The notes beneath the pieces were generated by a model. It was not told where the DNA came from and ran no database searches. It saw only the letters and a program-made list of their open reading frames with translations. Position numbers and translations under genes: made by a program. From the NCBI RefSeq assembly GCF_900111925.1, contig NZ_FOKA01000004.1:62001-126000 (forward strand): a stretch of DNA of 64,000 bases. The letters run 5' to 3'. Positions 51,711 through 59,586 of the stretch are shown here, one piece after another. Each line of letters starts with the position of its first letter. The first letter of the stretch is position 1. Source of the stretch: Cellulomonas marina. Its GTDB lineage: Bacteria; Actinomycetota; Actinomycetes; Actinomycetales; Cellulomonadaceae.

Positions 51711-52859
51711 TCAGGCGGCGGGGACGACCGCCGGCTGCGGCGGCGTGCCGGCCACGCGGGCCCGCAGGCCGGCCGGCACGGCGAACAGGACGCGCGCCGG
51801 CGTCCGCTCGGCGAGGTGCTGCAGCCCGATCGCGGTGGCGACGAGCACGGCCGTCACCGCGAGCGGGTAGAGCGCGCCGCCCAGCGGCGTGCGGACGACC
51901 GCCGCGAACGCGCCGGACAGCGGGCCGAGCTGCAGCACGAGCAGCAGCGCGATGAGCAGCGGGTGCAGCACGTAGACGCCCAGCGTCCGCCGCCCCAGCC
52001 ACTGCCCGAGGTCCCGCACGGGGGCCCAGCGGCACGCCCACGCGACGGCGGTCAGGGAGAACACGAGGAACACCACGCCGCGCAGGTCGTACAGCGCGGC
52101 GCCCCACGCGGCCGGCACGAAGCGCCCCACCTCCATGAGACCGAGCGAGAGCACGCCGCCGATCACGACGACGGGCAGCGTCGAGCGCTCCGCCAGCCGG
52201 CGCAGGTGCGGCGCGGCGTGCACGCCGAGGGCGAAGAAGAGGAACAGGCTCGGGACCTTGAGGCCCAGGGGCTCCCCCAGCCGGCCGTCGAGCCGGTCGA
52301 GGACCTGGGACCCGGTGGAGAGCACGACGAGCGCGGTGAGCACGACCGGGGCCGGCACGCGCTGGAGGGCCGGGAGCACGAGGACGTAGACCGCGAGCGC
52401 CAGGACGTACCAGAGGGGCGTCGTCGGCACGACGAGCTCGGCCGGCAGGTCGGCCAGGTCGAGGCGGTGCGGCAGCGTCGGCTCGCGGACGAGCAGGTAG
52501 AACAGCACGTAGACGGCCACCCACACCAGGTAGAGGTAGTACGAGCCCGCCGCGCGCGTCACCGTGCCGGCCCGGGAGGCGCCCGCCCGCACCGCGCGCG
52601 ACAGGACGAGACCGGACACGGCCAGCAGGACCGGCATGCGCAGGTTGCCCAGGACCATGTTGACGTCGTCCCACACGCCGGCCGGCAGGCCCGCGACGGG
52701 CAGCCGACGGGCGCTCCAGGCGATCACGTGGAAGAGCACCACGGCCACCACGCACCAGCCGCGGGCGGCGTCGACCCAGGCGAGCCGCGGACGCGGTGCC
52801 GTCGGGCCGGCGGCGGGGTCCGCGGGTGCGGTGACGGGAGCTGTCGGGTCGGCCTGCAT
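51711..52859 (-). CDS. Acyltransferase family 3 membrane protein
   Basis: This 382-residue integral membrane protein with about ten TM helices belongs to the acyltransferase-3 family that acylates sugars. A-W-V-D-A-A-R-G-W starts the first helix, V-L-F-H-V-I supplies the conserved His, and L-R-M-P-V-L-L-A-V-S-G-L-V is the R-M-P-x-x-x-x-S-G motif. L-G-V-Y-V-L-H-P-L is the last-helix signature. There is no SGNH domain. The C-terminus A-R-V-L-F-A-V-P-A-G-L-R is echoed by a gene remnant about 200 bp upstream at 53035, so a relative once lay beside it. It probably decorates the surface glycan made by this region. Confidence 0.87.
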   Translation of the reverse strand: MQADPTAPVTAPADPAAGPTAPRPRLAWVDAARGWCVVAVVLFHVIAWSARRLPVAGLPAGVWDDVNMVLGNLRMPVLLAVSGLVLSRAVRAGASRAGTVTRAAGSYYLYLVWVAVYVLFYLLVREPTLPHRLDLADLPAELVVPTTPLWYVLALAVYVLVLPALQRVPAPVVLTALVVLSTGSQVLDRLDGRLGEPLGLKVPSLFLFFALGVHAAPHLRRLAERSTLPVVVIGGVLSLGLMEVGRFVPAAWGAALYDLRGVVFLVFSLTAVAWACRWAPVRDLGQWLGRRTLGVYVLHPLLIALLLVLQLGPLSGAFAAVVRTPLGGALYPLAVTAVLVATAIGLQHLAERTPARVLFAVPAGLRARVAGTPPQPAVVPAA

Positions 52860-53340
52860 GGACGCCTCCGGGGCGGGCGCGCGTCGACCCCGGTGGGCTG
52901 CGGTGGTCGGACGGGCGCCGCACGGCGGTCACCCGCCGCCAGTCTGTCCTGGGAGCGCGCTGGACGGGACCTGGGGGCGACGTGTCGCTGCTCACCCGCG
53001 GGCTCGTCGCCGCGACGGGCGGGGCGGCGCGGGGTCAGACCGGCGGGCGCCCCGCGACGGCGCGGCGGAGCGCGGGCGGCATCGCGAAGAGCACCCGCGG
53101 CGACGCGCCCGGGCAACCGTCCCGACACGACGTGCGCGGCGAGGCGGCCAGCACCGTGACAGCGACGGCGGGCCATGTGACGCGGCCGGCCGCGCGCCGC
53201 AGCAGTGGTGCGCCGTACACGCCCCCGGGGTGCCGACCACCAGGTGGTAGGGGTGCGCGGGAACGCTGCCGCTGCGGGACGAGGTCGCGGGCCCGAGGTG
53301 ACAGGTGTTCACCTCCGCGCCCGCACGCGTCGGGCGGCGG
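52860..53340. other. 481-bp gap with gene remnant, no intact gene
   Basis: Between the acyltransferase start and the next stop there is no intact gene. It holds the acyltransferase remnant (53035-53220) and a CCACC-A-GGTGG palindrome (53229-53239) that could be an operator. The rest shows no recognisable element. Confidence 0.5.
53035..53220 (-). pseudogene. C-terminal remnant of an acyltransferase family 3 gene
   Basis: A minus-strand frame ends S-P-R-V-L-F-A-M-P-P-A-L-R-R-A-V-A-G-R-P-P-V. This closely matches the end of the intact neighbour (T-P-A-R-V-L-F-A-V-P-A-G-L-R-A-R-V-A-G-T-P-P). Upstream, W-P-A-V-A-V-T-V-L-A also fits the last TM helix. No acyltransferase core precedes it, so only the last helix and tail remain. 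It reads as a decayed or deleted tandem copy. A small live protein is possible but less likely. Confidence 0.6.
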
Positions 53341-54357
53341 TCAGGAGGTCAGGCCCGGCAGCGTCGCGACGCGACGGGTGCCACCGCCCGAGACCGTGGT
53401 CGGCGTGTTGTTCGTGACGACCCGCACCTGCTTGATGATCTTCTTGAAGTCGTTGTGGATGTTCGACGCCTGCGTCGGGTCGCACGCCGCCTCGCAGTAG
53501 AGCGCGACCGTGCTCGACCGGATGAGCACGTGCGCGCCGTAGTTCTGCAGCGCCTTGGCCAGCGCCAGCCCGTCCGCGGTCAGGCCGAGCTTGGTGACGT
53601 CGACCGACGGCGGGATCGCGACCATCGTCCCCATGGGGACGCTGCCGGAGTAGGTCGTCGCCGCGCTGGAGTCCTGGGTCCGCGCCGGCCACACCTGCCC
53701 GTACTTGAGCATGCTGTCGGGGATCCCGAGCGCGAGCGTGTGCCGGATCGACCGGGCACGCAGCTCGTCGGCGCGGATGAGCCCGGCGAAGATGGACACG
53801 CCCGAGGCGCGCGCGCCGTCCGCCATGCCGTTGACGCGCAGGTCGGTCTTGACGACCCGCGTGGTGGTCCACGTGTTCGTGGCCACCTTCGTCATCTTGT
53901 AGAACTCCCAGCCGGTGTAGCCGTTCACGTCCACGACCGCCACGTGCTTGTCGGTGCCGTAGGTCGGGGCCGTGCCGCTGGGCATCTTGAGCCAGTACAC
54001 GGCACCGGTCTTGGTGTTGGTGACCTTCTGCGTCGGGTCGGTGCTCTTGGCCCGGAAGACGGCGATGGACCAGCGGGAGGAGTTGACGACGGGCACGCCG
54101 GACAGGATCTGCGCGGTGCGCGTCGAGGTGGAGGACTCGAACTTCGCCCCCGACCCCATCGAGGTGTTCCACACGGCGCTGGACGCGAACGGGTGCATCC
54201 CGGGGTTGCGCAGCGCGGTCGTCGAGGCCGGCAGGGCGGCCGTGGTCGCGGCGGCCGGGGCGGCGGCCTGCACGGCGGCCGCTCCGCCGGTCCCGACGAG
54301 CGTGACGACGAGGGCGGCGACGGCGACGCCGCGGGCGACGAGGGGACGACGGGGCAC
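53341..54357 (-). CDS. Secreted protein of unknown function in glycan cluster
   Basis: This exported 338-residue protein has a signal peptide (about 1-32, ending A-V-Q-A-A-A). The mature part starts with A-L-R-N-P-G-M-H-P-F-A-S-S-A-V-W-N-T-S-M-G-S-G-A. Later it has V-A-V-V-D-V-N-G-Y-T-G-W-E-F-Y-K-M, A-R-A-S-G-V-S-I-F-A-G-L-I-R-A-D-E-L and V-P-M-G-T-M-V-A-I-P-P. I know similar exported proteins next to polysaccharide genes but no proven activity. The Asp/Glu/His residues scattered through these strings could form an active site. The GTG at 54357 follows AAGGAGGTCACC, an almost ideal ribosome site. A minus-strand TAGGGT (plus 54464-54469) may be its -10 box. Confidence 0.75.
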   Translation of the reverse strand: MPRRPLVARGVAVAALVVTLVGTGGAAAVQAAAPAAATTAALPASTTALRNPGMHPFASSAVWNTSMGSGAKFESSTSTRTAQILSGVPVVNSSRWSIAVFRAKSTDPTQKVTNTKTGAVYWLKMPSGTAPTYGTDKHVAVVDVNGYTGWEFYKMTKVATNTWTTTRVVKTDLRVNGMADGARASGVSIFAGLIRADELRARSIRHTLALGIPDSMLKYGQVWPARTQDSSAATTYSGSVPMGTMVAIPPSVDVTKLGLTADGLALAKALQNYGAHVLIRSSTVALYCEAACDPTQASNIHNDFKKIIKQVRVVTNNTPTTVSGGGTRRVATLPGLTS

Positions 54358-54829
54358 GGTGACCTCCTTGGCCCTCCCGCCGGAGAGGACAGGACGGGGG
54401 GCACGACGACGGACGGACCCGGCCGGCGCACCGGACGGGGGCCCAGGGGGGCGGGCGCGAGAGACCCTAGGGCGCTCCTGGTAGGGGCTGGGGTGACCGT
54501 CGTCACAGGAGCGGCGCGTCCAGCAGATGGACGGACCGGGTGAAGTTCTCCGCCAGCAGTGGTGCCCCTCTCGTTCCCCTGCTAGGGCCCGCAGCGGCAG
54601 AAGGCGTATCAGCGCAGGTGGCGGGCCCTGCCACAGCACGACGGACGGTCCGTGCGACCGCGCCGCGACGTCGCGGTGACGCCGGTCGTCACCTCGCCGT
54701 CGCCTCGTCGTGACCACCTCGTGATGTGGTCCACATCACGGACCGAGCGTTCGGCGGTTCCCACATCGTGGATGGCGCTCTGCCCGGGGAGGGCGCACGA
54801 CCGCCGCGCGACCGGTCGCGCCGGCTCCC
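54358..54829. promoter_or_regulatory. 472-bp regulatory region with multiple palindromes
   Basis: This gap lies upstream of the secreted protein gene and past the stop of a GT2 gene. It holds a minus-strand TAGGGT (54464-54469), GTGAC-N4-GTCAC (54493-54506), CGTCCA-N5-TGGACG (54518-54534), a + strand box GGGTGAAGTTCTCC (54538-54551) followed after exactly 31 nt by TAGGGC, and the palindrome at 54721-54739. No protein gene is supported. The density of operators is unusual. Confidence 0.45.
54721..54739. promoter_or_regulatory. Perfect 19-bp Crp/GlxR-like palindrome
   Basis: GTGATGTGG-T-CCACATCAC has perfect 9-bp arms around one central base. A degenerate copy, CCACATCGTGG, lies 21 bp downstream (54761-54771). 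The TGTG...CACA arrangement resembles sites of Crp/Fnr-type regulators such as actinobacterial GlxR. It is far (about 365 bp) from the nearest start. Confidence 0.5.
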
Positions 54830-55720
54830 CTAGCGCGTGCCGTCGTCCTCCGCGCGGCGACGCTCCGCTCGTCGGGAGCGCACCTCGGCCTCGACGAGAG
54901 CCGTCCCGCGCAGGGCGGCGAGCCGGGCCGTCTCGAGCAGGCGGACCGACCGGGTCGGCGCGCTCACCCGACGGATCGAGGCGATCTGAGCCGCGAGGTG
55001 GCGACGGTCGGCGCCGGACAGGAGGGCCCGGTGCTTGTCGCGGTAGCGCCGGACCGCGGCGGCACGGCGCTCGGTCTTGTCCGTGAGCTGCCCGTCGCCG
55101 TGCACCCGGTTCGTGACCAGCACCTCGGGGACGACCGCGTACGTCAACCCGCCCAGCAGGGCGCGGACCAGCAGGTCCTTGTCGTTCGAGACCGGCAGGG
55201 CCGGGTCGAACCCGCCGATGCCGTCGAAGGCGGCGCGACGGATGACGAAGTTGGACCCGACAAAACCGGGGTTGCGGGCGACGACGTCGGCGGCCCGCAG
55301 CCCGGGCACCATCCGAGCCATCTCGAAACCGGGGCGGTCGGCCGCCGTCCAGGCGACGACCACGTCCGTGCCCTCCTGCTCGAGCAGGCCGACCACCCGC
55401 TCGAGGTACTCGGGCGACCAGACGTCGTCGTCGTCGAGGAACGCCAGGACCTGGTCGGGACCGGCCGGCACGGCAGCAGCCCCGGCGTTGCGCGACGCGC
55501 CGGCCGTGCCGGCGCCCGCGCCGGAGGCGTCGACCCAGACCACCGGCACCGACCAGCGCCCCTCCCAGGAGGCCACCAGGGCGCGGCACCGGTCCGCACC
55601 GGTGTCGTCACTGACCACGATCCGGTCCGGCGGCCGCGTCTGGGTCGCGGCGCTGGTCACCGCGTCGACGAGCATCTCGTCGCGGTCGTGCGTCGGGATG
55701 ACGCACGCGACCTCAGGCAC
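54830..55720 (-). CDS. Family 2 glycosyltransferase
   Basis: This 296-residue soluble GT-A transferase adds a sugar to a glycan acceptor. V-A-C-V-I-P-T-H-D-R-D is the first strand, R-I-V-V-S-D-D-T-G binds the nucleotide, and L-A-F-L-D-D-D-D-V-W-S-P-E-Y-L is the DxD metal site. V-S-N-D-K-D-L-L-V-R is the acidic catalytic region, and a basic, Arg-rich C-terminus (A-E-V-R-S-R-R-A-E-R-R-R) could contact the membrane. The start codon overlaps the stop of the epimerase gene by 8 bp, so they are co-translated. The donor is unknown, although the epimerase partner suggests a galacturonic or galacto-configured sugar. Confidence 0.88.
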   Translation of the reverse strand: MPEVACVIPTHDRDEMLVDAVTSAATQTRPPDRIVVSDDTGADRCRALVASWEGRWSVPVVWVDASGAGAGTAGASRNAGAAAVPAGPDQVLAFLDDDDVWSPEYLERVVGLLEQEGTDVVVAWTAADRPGFEMARMVPGLRAADVVARNPGFVGSNFVIRRAAFDGIGGFDPALPVSNDKDLLVRALLGGLTYAVVPEVLVTNRVHGDGQLTDKTERRAAAVRRYRDKHRALLSGADRRHLAAQIASIRRVSAPTRSVRLLETARLAALRGTALVEAEVRSRRAERRRAEDDGTR

Positions 55721-56654
55721 GGCGCGCCTCGACCCACTCCCACTGTCGACGCAGGCCCTCCTCGATCCCGACCTGCGGGACCCAGCCGAGCAGCTCCCTC
55801 GCGCGCGTCGCGTCGCCGCCCGTCCGGAAGACGTCCCCGTCGGACTTCGGGAACCGGTCGATGGCGAGCGGCCGGCCCGAGACCTCGCGGATGATGTCGA
55901 AGACGGCGAGGACCGACACGTTCGTCCCGCCCGCGATGTTGAGGACCGTGCCGGCCGGCACGTCCTGCGTCGCGGCGAGCACGTTCGCGCTGACGACGTC
56001 CTCGACGAACGTGAAGTCCCGGATCTGCTCGCCGGTGCCGTACAGGCGCAGGGAGCCCCCGGTGCGCGCCGCCGTCAGGAAGCGCGTGAACGCCATGTCG
56101 GGCCGCTGCCGGGGTCCGTAGACCGTGAAGTAGCGCAGCGAGACCGTCGGGACACCGAAGTTCACCGCGTAGAGCGAGCACAGGTGCTCTCCGGCCAGCT
56201 TCGTCACGCCGTACGGGCTGACCGGTGCGGGCCGGTCCGTCTCGACGGTCGGGTACCGCTGCGCGTCCCCGTACACCGAGGACGACGAGGCGTACACGAG
56301 CCGTCGCAGCCGCGGAGCCGATCGCGCCGCCTCGAGGAGCTGCTGCGTCGCCTCGATGTTGTGCTCCGTGTACACGGAGAACTCCTGCCCCCAGGACGCG
56401 CGCACGCCCGGCTGGCCGGCCTGGTGGAACACGACGTCGACGTCCGCGAGCAGCTCCTCGAGGTCGAGGTCCTGCAACCGGGCCTTGTGCAGCGTGAAGT
56501 CGCCCGTGAGCCCGTCGAGGTTCTCGAGCTTGAGCGCGGGGTCGTAGTACGGCGTCAGGGCGTCCACGCCCACGACCGACCAGCCGTCGGCGAGCAGCCT
56601 GCCGGACAGCGTGCTGCCGACGAACCCGGCCGCACCGGTGACGAGCGCCTTCAT
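55713..56654 (-). CDS. NAD-dependent nucleotide-sugar epimerase (UDP-glucuronate 4-epimerase-like)
   Basis: This 313-residue extended SDR interconverts the C4 configuration of a UDP-sugar. The NAD loop is T-G-A-A-G-F-V-G. V-F-H-Q-A-G-Q-P-G-V-R follows, S-S-S-S-V-Y-G-D supplies Ser, and S-P-Y-G-V-T-K-L-A-G-E gives Tyr/Lys. G-V-D-A-L-T-P-Y-Y-D-P-A-L-K-L-E-N-L resembles the UDP-glucuronate epimerase branch (CapI/GAE) more than GalE. T-V-Y-G-P-R-Q-R-P-D-M-A is the sugar-binding loop. The ATG at 56654 follows CAGGAGGTCGTC. It could convert UDP-glucuronate from the dehydrogenase at 9948 into UDP-galacturonate. It is co-transcribed with the GT2 that overlaps it. Confidence 0.87.
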   Translation of the reverse strand: MKALVTGAAGFVGSTLSGRLLADGWSVVGVDALTPYYDPALKLENLDGLTGDFTLHKARLQDLDLEELLADVDVVFHQAGQPGVRASWGQEFSVYTEHNIEATQQLLEAARSAPRLRRLVYASSSSVYGDAQRYPTVETDRPAPVSPYGVTKLAGEHLCSLYAVNFGVPTVSLRYFTVYGPRQRPDMAFTRFLTAARTGGSLRLYGTGEQIRDFTFVEDVVSANVLAATQDVPAGTVLNIAGGTNVSVLAVFDIIREVSGRPLAIDRFPKSDGDVFRTGGDATRARELLGWVPQVGIEEGLRRQWEWVEARRA

Positions 56655-56745
56655 GACGACCTCCTGCTCGTGGGCACGACCGCCCGGGGTGTCGCGGGGG
56701 CTTCGGGGGGCGTCGCCGTCGGCGCGCCGTCGCGGGTCGCCGGGC

Positions 56746-57942
56746 TCACGCGGCACCGCCGAGGACGGCGGAGACGACGGCGGGTGCGCCGTAGTGGTCG
56801 ACGGAGGCACGGACGTCCGCGCGCTCGAGCCCCCGGGACTTGGCGAGGGCGACGGCGAGCCCGCTCGCCGAGCGGTCGGTGATCGTGAACCCGTTGCGCC
56901 CGTCGACGACGAGCTGCCCCGTGTCGGCGCCGAGCGTCACGACGGCGGGCAGCCCGGAGGCCATCGCCTCGAGCAGGACGCGCGGGAACCCCTCGTACCC
57001 CGGGTGCGACGTCATGAGGAAGACGCCGGAGCCGGCCATGGTGTCGGCGACCTCCTGCGGCGTCAGCCGGCCGCGCAGCCGGACGCGCTCCCGGGTGCCG
57101 ACGGGCAGGGCCGCCACCGCCGCCTCGACCTGCGGCAGCAGGGACCCGGAGCCGACGAGGTCCAGCGTCCACGGCGCGGTCGGCTCGGCAGCGACCAGCT
57201 CGGCCAGCGCCGACACCGCGAGCAACGGGTCCTTCGGCTCCTCGACCCGGCCGACCCACACCACGCGGTACGGGTGCTCGGGGGCGGGCTCGAAACGCAC
57301 CACCTGCGGGTCGTACCAGGTCGGCGAGAACCGGGCCGCCGGGTTGATGCGGGCCGCCGTCGCCGCGAAGTCCGGGTTGAAGACGGTGGTGCTGGCCGCC
57401 GTGCGGATGAGCCAGTGCTCGATGCGGGCGTGCAGCCCTGCCGCGCCGCGCCAGAAGGAGTCCGACGTCGAGCCGGTCAGCCCGTGCTCCTGCGTGTGCA
57501 CGAAGTAGGCGAGCGGGCGGCGGAAGAGCAGGTGCACGGCGGCGGCGACGTCGACGCGGTGCGCCTGCACGAGCCCGGAGGCCGGGAGCGCCGGGAGGTG
57601 CCGGACGAGCCCGGCGACGAGCCGCAGCGCGTGCGGGACGCGGCGGACCTGGTCCGCCGGGTCGAACCGCGCCACGGGCAGGAACCACACCGTGTTGTCG
57701 CCCGCGCGGTGTCGCTCCCACCGGCCCAGTCGCCGGCCCGGGACCTGCCCGCCCGCGTCCACGCCGACCACGGCGAAGGTGGTCGGGCGCGGCGCGTACC
57801 GCAGCAGGCCGCGGATGCACGTGTCGATGCCGCCCGGGACCGGGCGGGCGAGGTCGGTCTGGTGCACGATGAGCCGGTCCACGCGTCGCGGGCGGCGCTC
57901 ACCCGACCCGTCAGGTCCCGCGGTCCGGGTGGTGGGGGTCAC
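56746..57942 (-). CDS. Family 4 glycosyltransferase
   Basis: This 398-residue GT-B retaining transferase works on surface glycan assembly. The N-terminal domain starts V-D-R-L-I-V-H-Q-T-D-L-A-R-P-V-P-G-G-I, with the acceptor-side G-G loop. The donor domain has V-V-W-V-G-R-V-E-E-P-K-D-P, L-D-L-V-G-S-G-S-L-L and H-P-G-Y-E-G-F-P-R-V-L-L-E-A-M-A, the E-x7-E motif. The GTG at 57942 follows GAGGAGACCCAC; longer frames upstream have no site. It heads the minus-strand run (GT4, epimerase, GT2) with gaps of about 91 bp, then overlap. A candidate promoter is at 58044-58094. Confidence 0.9.
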   Translation of the reverse strand: MTPTTRTAGPDGSGERRPRRVDRLIVHQTDLARPVPGGIDTCIRGLLRYAPRPTTFAVVGVDAGGQVPGRRLGRWERHRAGDNTVWFLPVARFDPADQVRRVPHALRLVAGLVRHLPALPASGLVQAHRVDVAAAVHLLFRRPLAYFVHTQEHGLTGSTSDSFWRGAAGLHARIEHWLIRTAASTTVFNPDFAATAARINPAARFSPTWYDPQVVRFEPAPEHPYRVVWVGRVEEPKDPLLAVSALAELVAAEPTAPWTLDLVGSGSLLPQVEAAVAALPVGTRERVRLRGRLTPQEVADTMAGSGVFLMTSHPGYEGFPRVLLEAMASGLPAVVTLGADTGQLVVDGRNGFTITDRSASGLAVALAKSRGLERADVRASVDHYGAPAVVSAVLGGAA

Positions 57943-58043
57943 GTGGGTCTCCTCGGCGGGGCGGGGGCTGACGGGCGGACCGCGGTCCGGGCGCGGTGCA
58001 CGCGGCCGGCAGCGGTGCGACGACCCGGTCGCGGAATGCGGTG

Positions 58044-58094
58044 AGACTAGTCCTGCGCCCCGCACCGCCGGGGGGCCTCTGGGTGTTTTCACCC
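58044..58094 (-). promoter_or_regulatory. Promoter with palindromic activator-like box for the GT4 operon
   Basis: On the minus strand GGGTGAAAACACCC (plus 58081-58094), a perfect GGGTG/CACCC palindrome with AAAA centre, stands exactly 31 nt before TAGTCT (plus 58044-58049). The same box-to--10 gap occurs at 54538-54588. It drives the GT4 start at 57942. The rest of the 57943-58289 gap holds the promoter of the divergent gene and no other gene. Confidence 0.45.
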
Positions 58095-58210
58095 GGGTGG
58101 ACGCAGGGGGATGCCGAGCAGGACCCGCAGGGGTGAGCCGTGGCCGACGTCACCCGCCGGACGGACGATTCCACCCGCCACGGGCCCTCCGTCGCCGGCG
58201 CCCCCGCGGG

Positions 58211-58216
58211 TAGCGT
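58211..58216 (+). promoter_or_regulatory. -10 element TAGCGT for the cytidylyltransferase gene
   Basis: TAGCGT lies 73 nt before the GTG start at 58290, in the divergent intergenic region. No clear -35 is visible. Confidence 0.35.
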
Positions 58217-58289
58217 CCGACCCCGAACCTGCTCACCTGGTCCCCGCCCGTCCCGTCGCGGCTCGGACCGCACCGCCTGGAGGAACGAC

Positions 58290-58733
58290 GTGAAGGTCGG
58301 CTACGCGCCCGGCGCCTGGGACCTGTTCCACATCGGGCACCTCAACATCCTCCGGCACGCCCGCGCCCACTGCGACTACCTCGTGGCCGGCGTCGTCGAC
58401 GACGAGCAGCTCGAGCTGGCGAAGGGCCGTCGCCCGGTCATCCCGACCGCGGAGCGCGCCGAGATCGTGCGGCACATCTCCTACGTCGACGAGGTCTTCA
58501 TCGAGGACCAGCCCGACAAGCTCGTGACGTGGCAGCGCCGGCCCTTCGACGTGTTCCTCAAGGGCGACGACTGGCGCGGGACGCCGAAGGGCCTCGAGCT
58601 CGAGCGTCGCTTCGCCGAGGTCGGCGTCGAGGTCGTGTACTTCCCCTACACGGTGAGCACGTCCAGCACGGTCCTGCGCAGCGCCCTCGCGGCGCTCGAC
58701 GCGCCGACGGGGCCGGTCGCCCGGGCGGACTGA
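58290..58733 (+). CDS. Cytidylyltransferase (glycerol-3-phosphate/alditol-phosphate type)
   Basis: This small nucleotidyltransferase of 147 residues couples CTP with an alcohol phosphate to form a CDP-alcohol. Y-A-P-G-A-W-D-L-F-H-I-G-H carries the HxGH motif, F-L-K-G-D-D-W the family string, and Y-T-V-S-T-S-S-T the RTxGIST-like C-terminal motif (in modified form). Length and motifs fit TagD/GCT-type enzymes. Adenylyl activity is not excluded. The GTG at 58290 has TGGAGGAACGAC upstream. The gene ends 6 bp before the stop of a convergent CDP-alcohol phosphotransferase, so the two may make and use one CDP-alcohol. Confidence 0.87.
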   Translation: MKVGYAPGAWDLFHIGHLNILRHARAHCDYLVAGVVDDEQLELAKGRRPVIPTAERAEIVRHISYVDEVFIEDQPDKLVTWQRRPFDVFLKGDDWRGTPKGLELERRFAEVGVEVVYFPYTVSTSSTVLRSALAALDAPTGPVARAD

Positions 58734-58739
58734 GCAGGC

Positions 58740-59585
58740 TCAGGCCTCGCCCGCGGCGCCCGTCCGGCGGATCTCCCGGTACCACTTGGGCAGCGCCAGG
58801 GCGAGGAACCCCGCGCAGGCCACCAGCAGGAGCCCGTACAGCGCCAGGAACGCGCTCGTCCACGCCAGCGCGACGAAGACGAGGCACAGCAGGCCGTAGT
58901 CCGTCGGCGAGACCGCCAGGGAGTACAGCAGGCTGGAGCTGCCGTCCTTCGCCATGAACTGGCCCGACCGCCCGCGCGCCGCACGCCGCAGCTGGTCCGT
59001 CAGCGTCATCGCGAAGAAGGACACGACGGCGACCACGGACCAGACGAGCGGCACGAGCAGCCACGCGTCGTCGAGGTCCGTGAACCGGTGCAGCGAGACG
59101 GCCACGGCCAGGTGCATCGTGGCGGTCTTCACCACGTCGACCACGTGGTCGAGCCACTCCCCCGCGGGCGACCCCGTCCCCGTCAGCCGGGCGAGCTGCC
59201 CGTCCGCGGAGTCCAGCGCGTACCCCACGACGAGGCCCAGCGCGACGAGCACGCCGACCACGGGCGTCGGGCGGACGAGGGCCACGGCGGCGATCGCGGC
59301 GAACGAGCACAGCGCGGACAGCCCCGTCACCGCGTTCGGGGTGAGCCCGACGACGTGCGCGGCCGCCGCGAGGCGCCGGCCCAGCCACCGGTTGACGTAC
59401 CGGGAGTACGCCGGCGCACCCTTCGACGTCTTCTGCAGGCCGGCGAGCGTGCGCACGCCGTCGCGGTAGCGGGCGGCCCGCGTACCCGTGGGCGCTGCGG
59501 TGCGCGCGTCGGTGGGCGGCGCGGTCGGCGAGGTCGGCACAGGGTCCCCCGGTCGGTCGTGGGTGCTGGTCGGCGTGGACGTCAC
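58740..59585 (-). CDS. CDP-alcohol phosphatidyltransferase family membrane protein
   Basis: This 281-residue integral membrane enzyme transfers a phospho-alcohol between a CDP-alcohol and another alcohol. The complete motif D-S-A-D-G-Q-L-A-R-L-T-G-x4-G-E-W-L-D-H-V-V-D (D-G-x2-A-R-x8-G-x3-D-x3-D form) is visible, with five to six TM helices around it. An N-terminal Thr/Pro/Arg-rich cytosolic extension of about 80 residues precedes. The GTG at 59585 has GGAGGATGAT upstream and follows the GT4 stop by one base, so the two are coupled. The nearby cytidylyltransferase could feed it. Phosphoglycerol, phospho-inositol or similar decoration of a glycolipid or glycan is possible. Confidence 0.87.
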   Translation of the reverse strand: MTSTPTSTHDRPGDPVPTSPTAPPTDARTAAPTGTRAARYRDGVRTLAGLQKTSKGAPAYSRYVNRWLGRRLAAAAHVVGLTPNAVTGLSALCSFAAIAAVALVRPTPVVGVLVALGLVVGYALDSADGQLARLTGTGSPAGEWLDHVVDVVKTATMHLAVAVSLHRFTDLDDAWLLVPLVWSVVAVVSFFAMTLTDQLRRAARGRSGQFMAKDGSSSLLYSLAVSPTDYGLLCLVFVALAWTSAFLALYGLLLVACAGFLALALPKWYREIRRTGAAGEA

Positions 59586-59586
59586 A

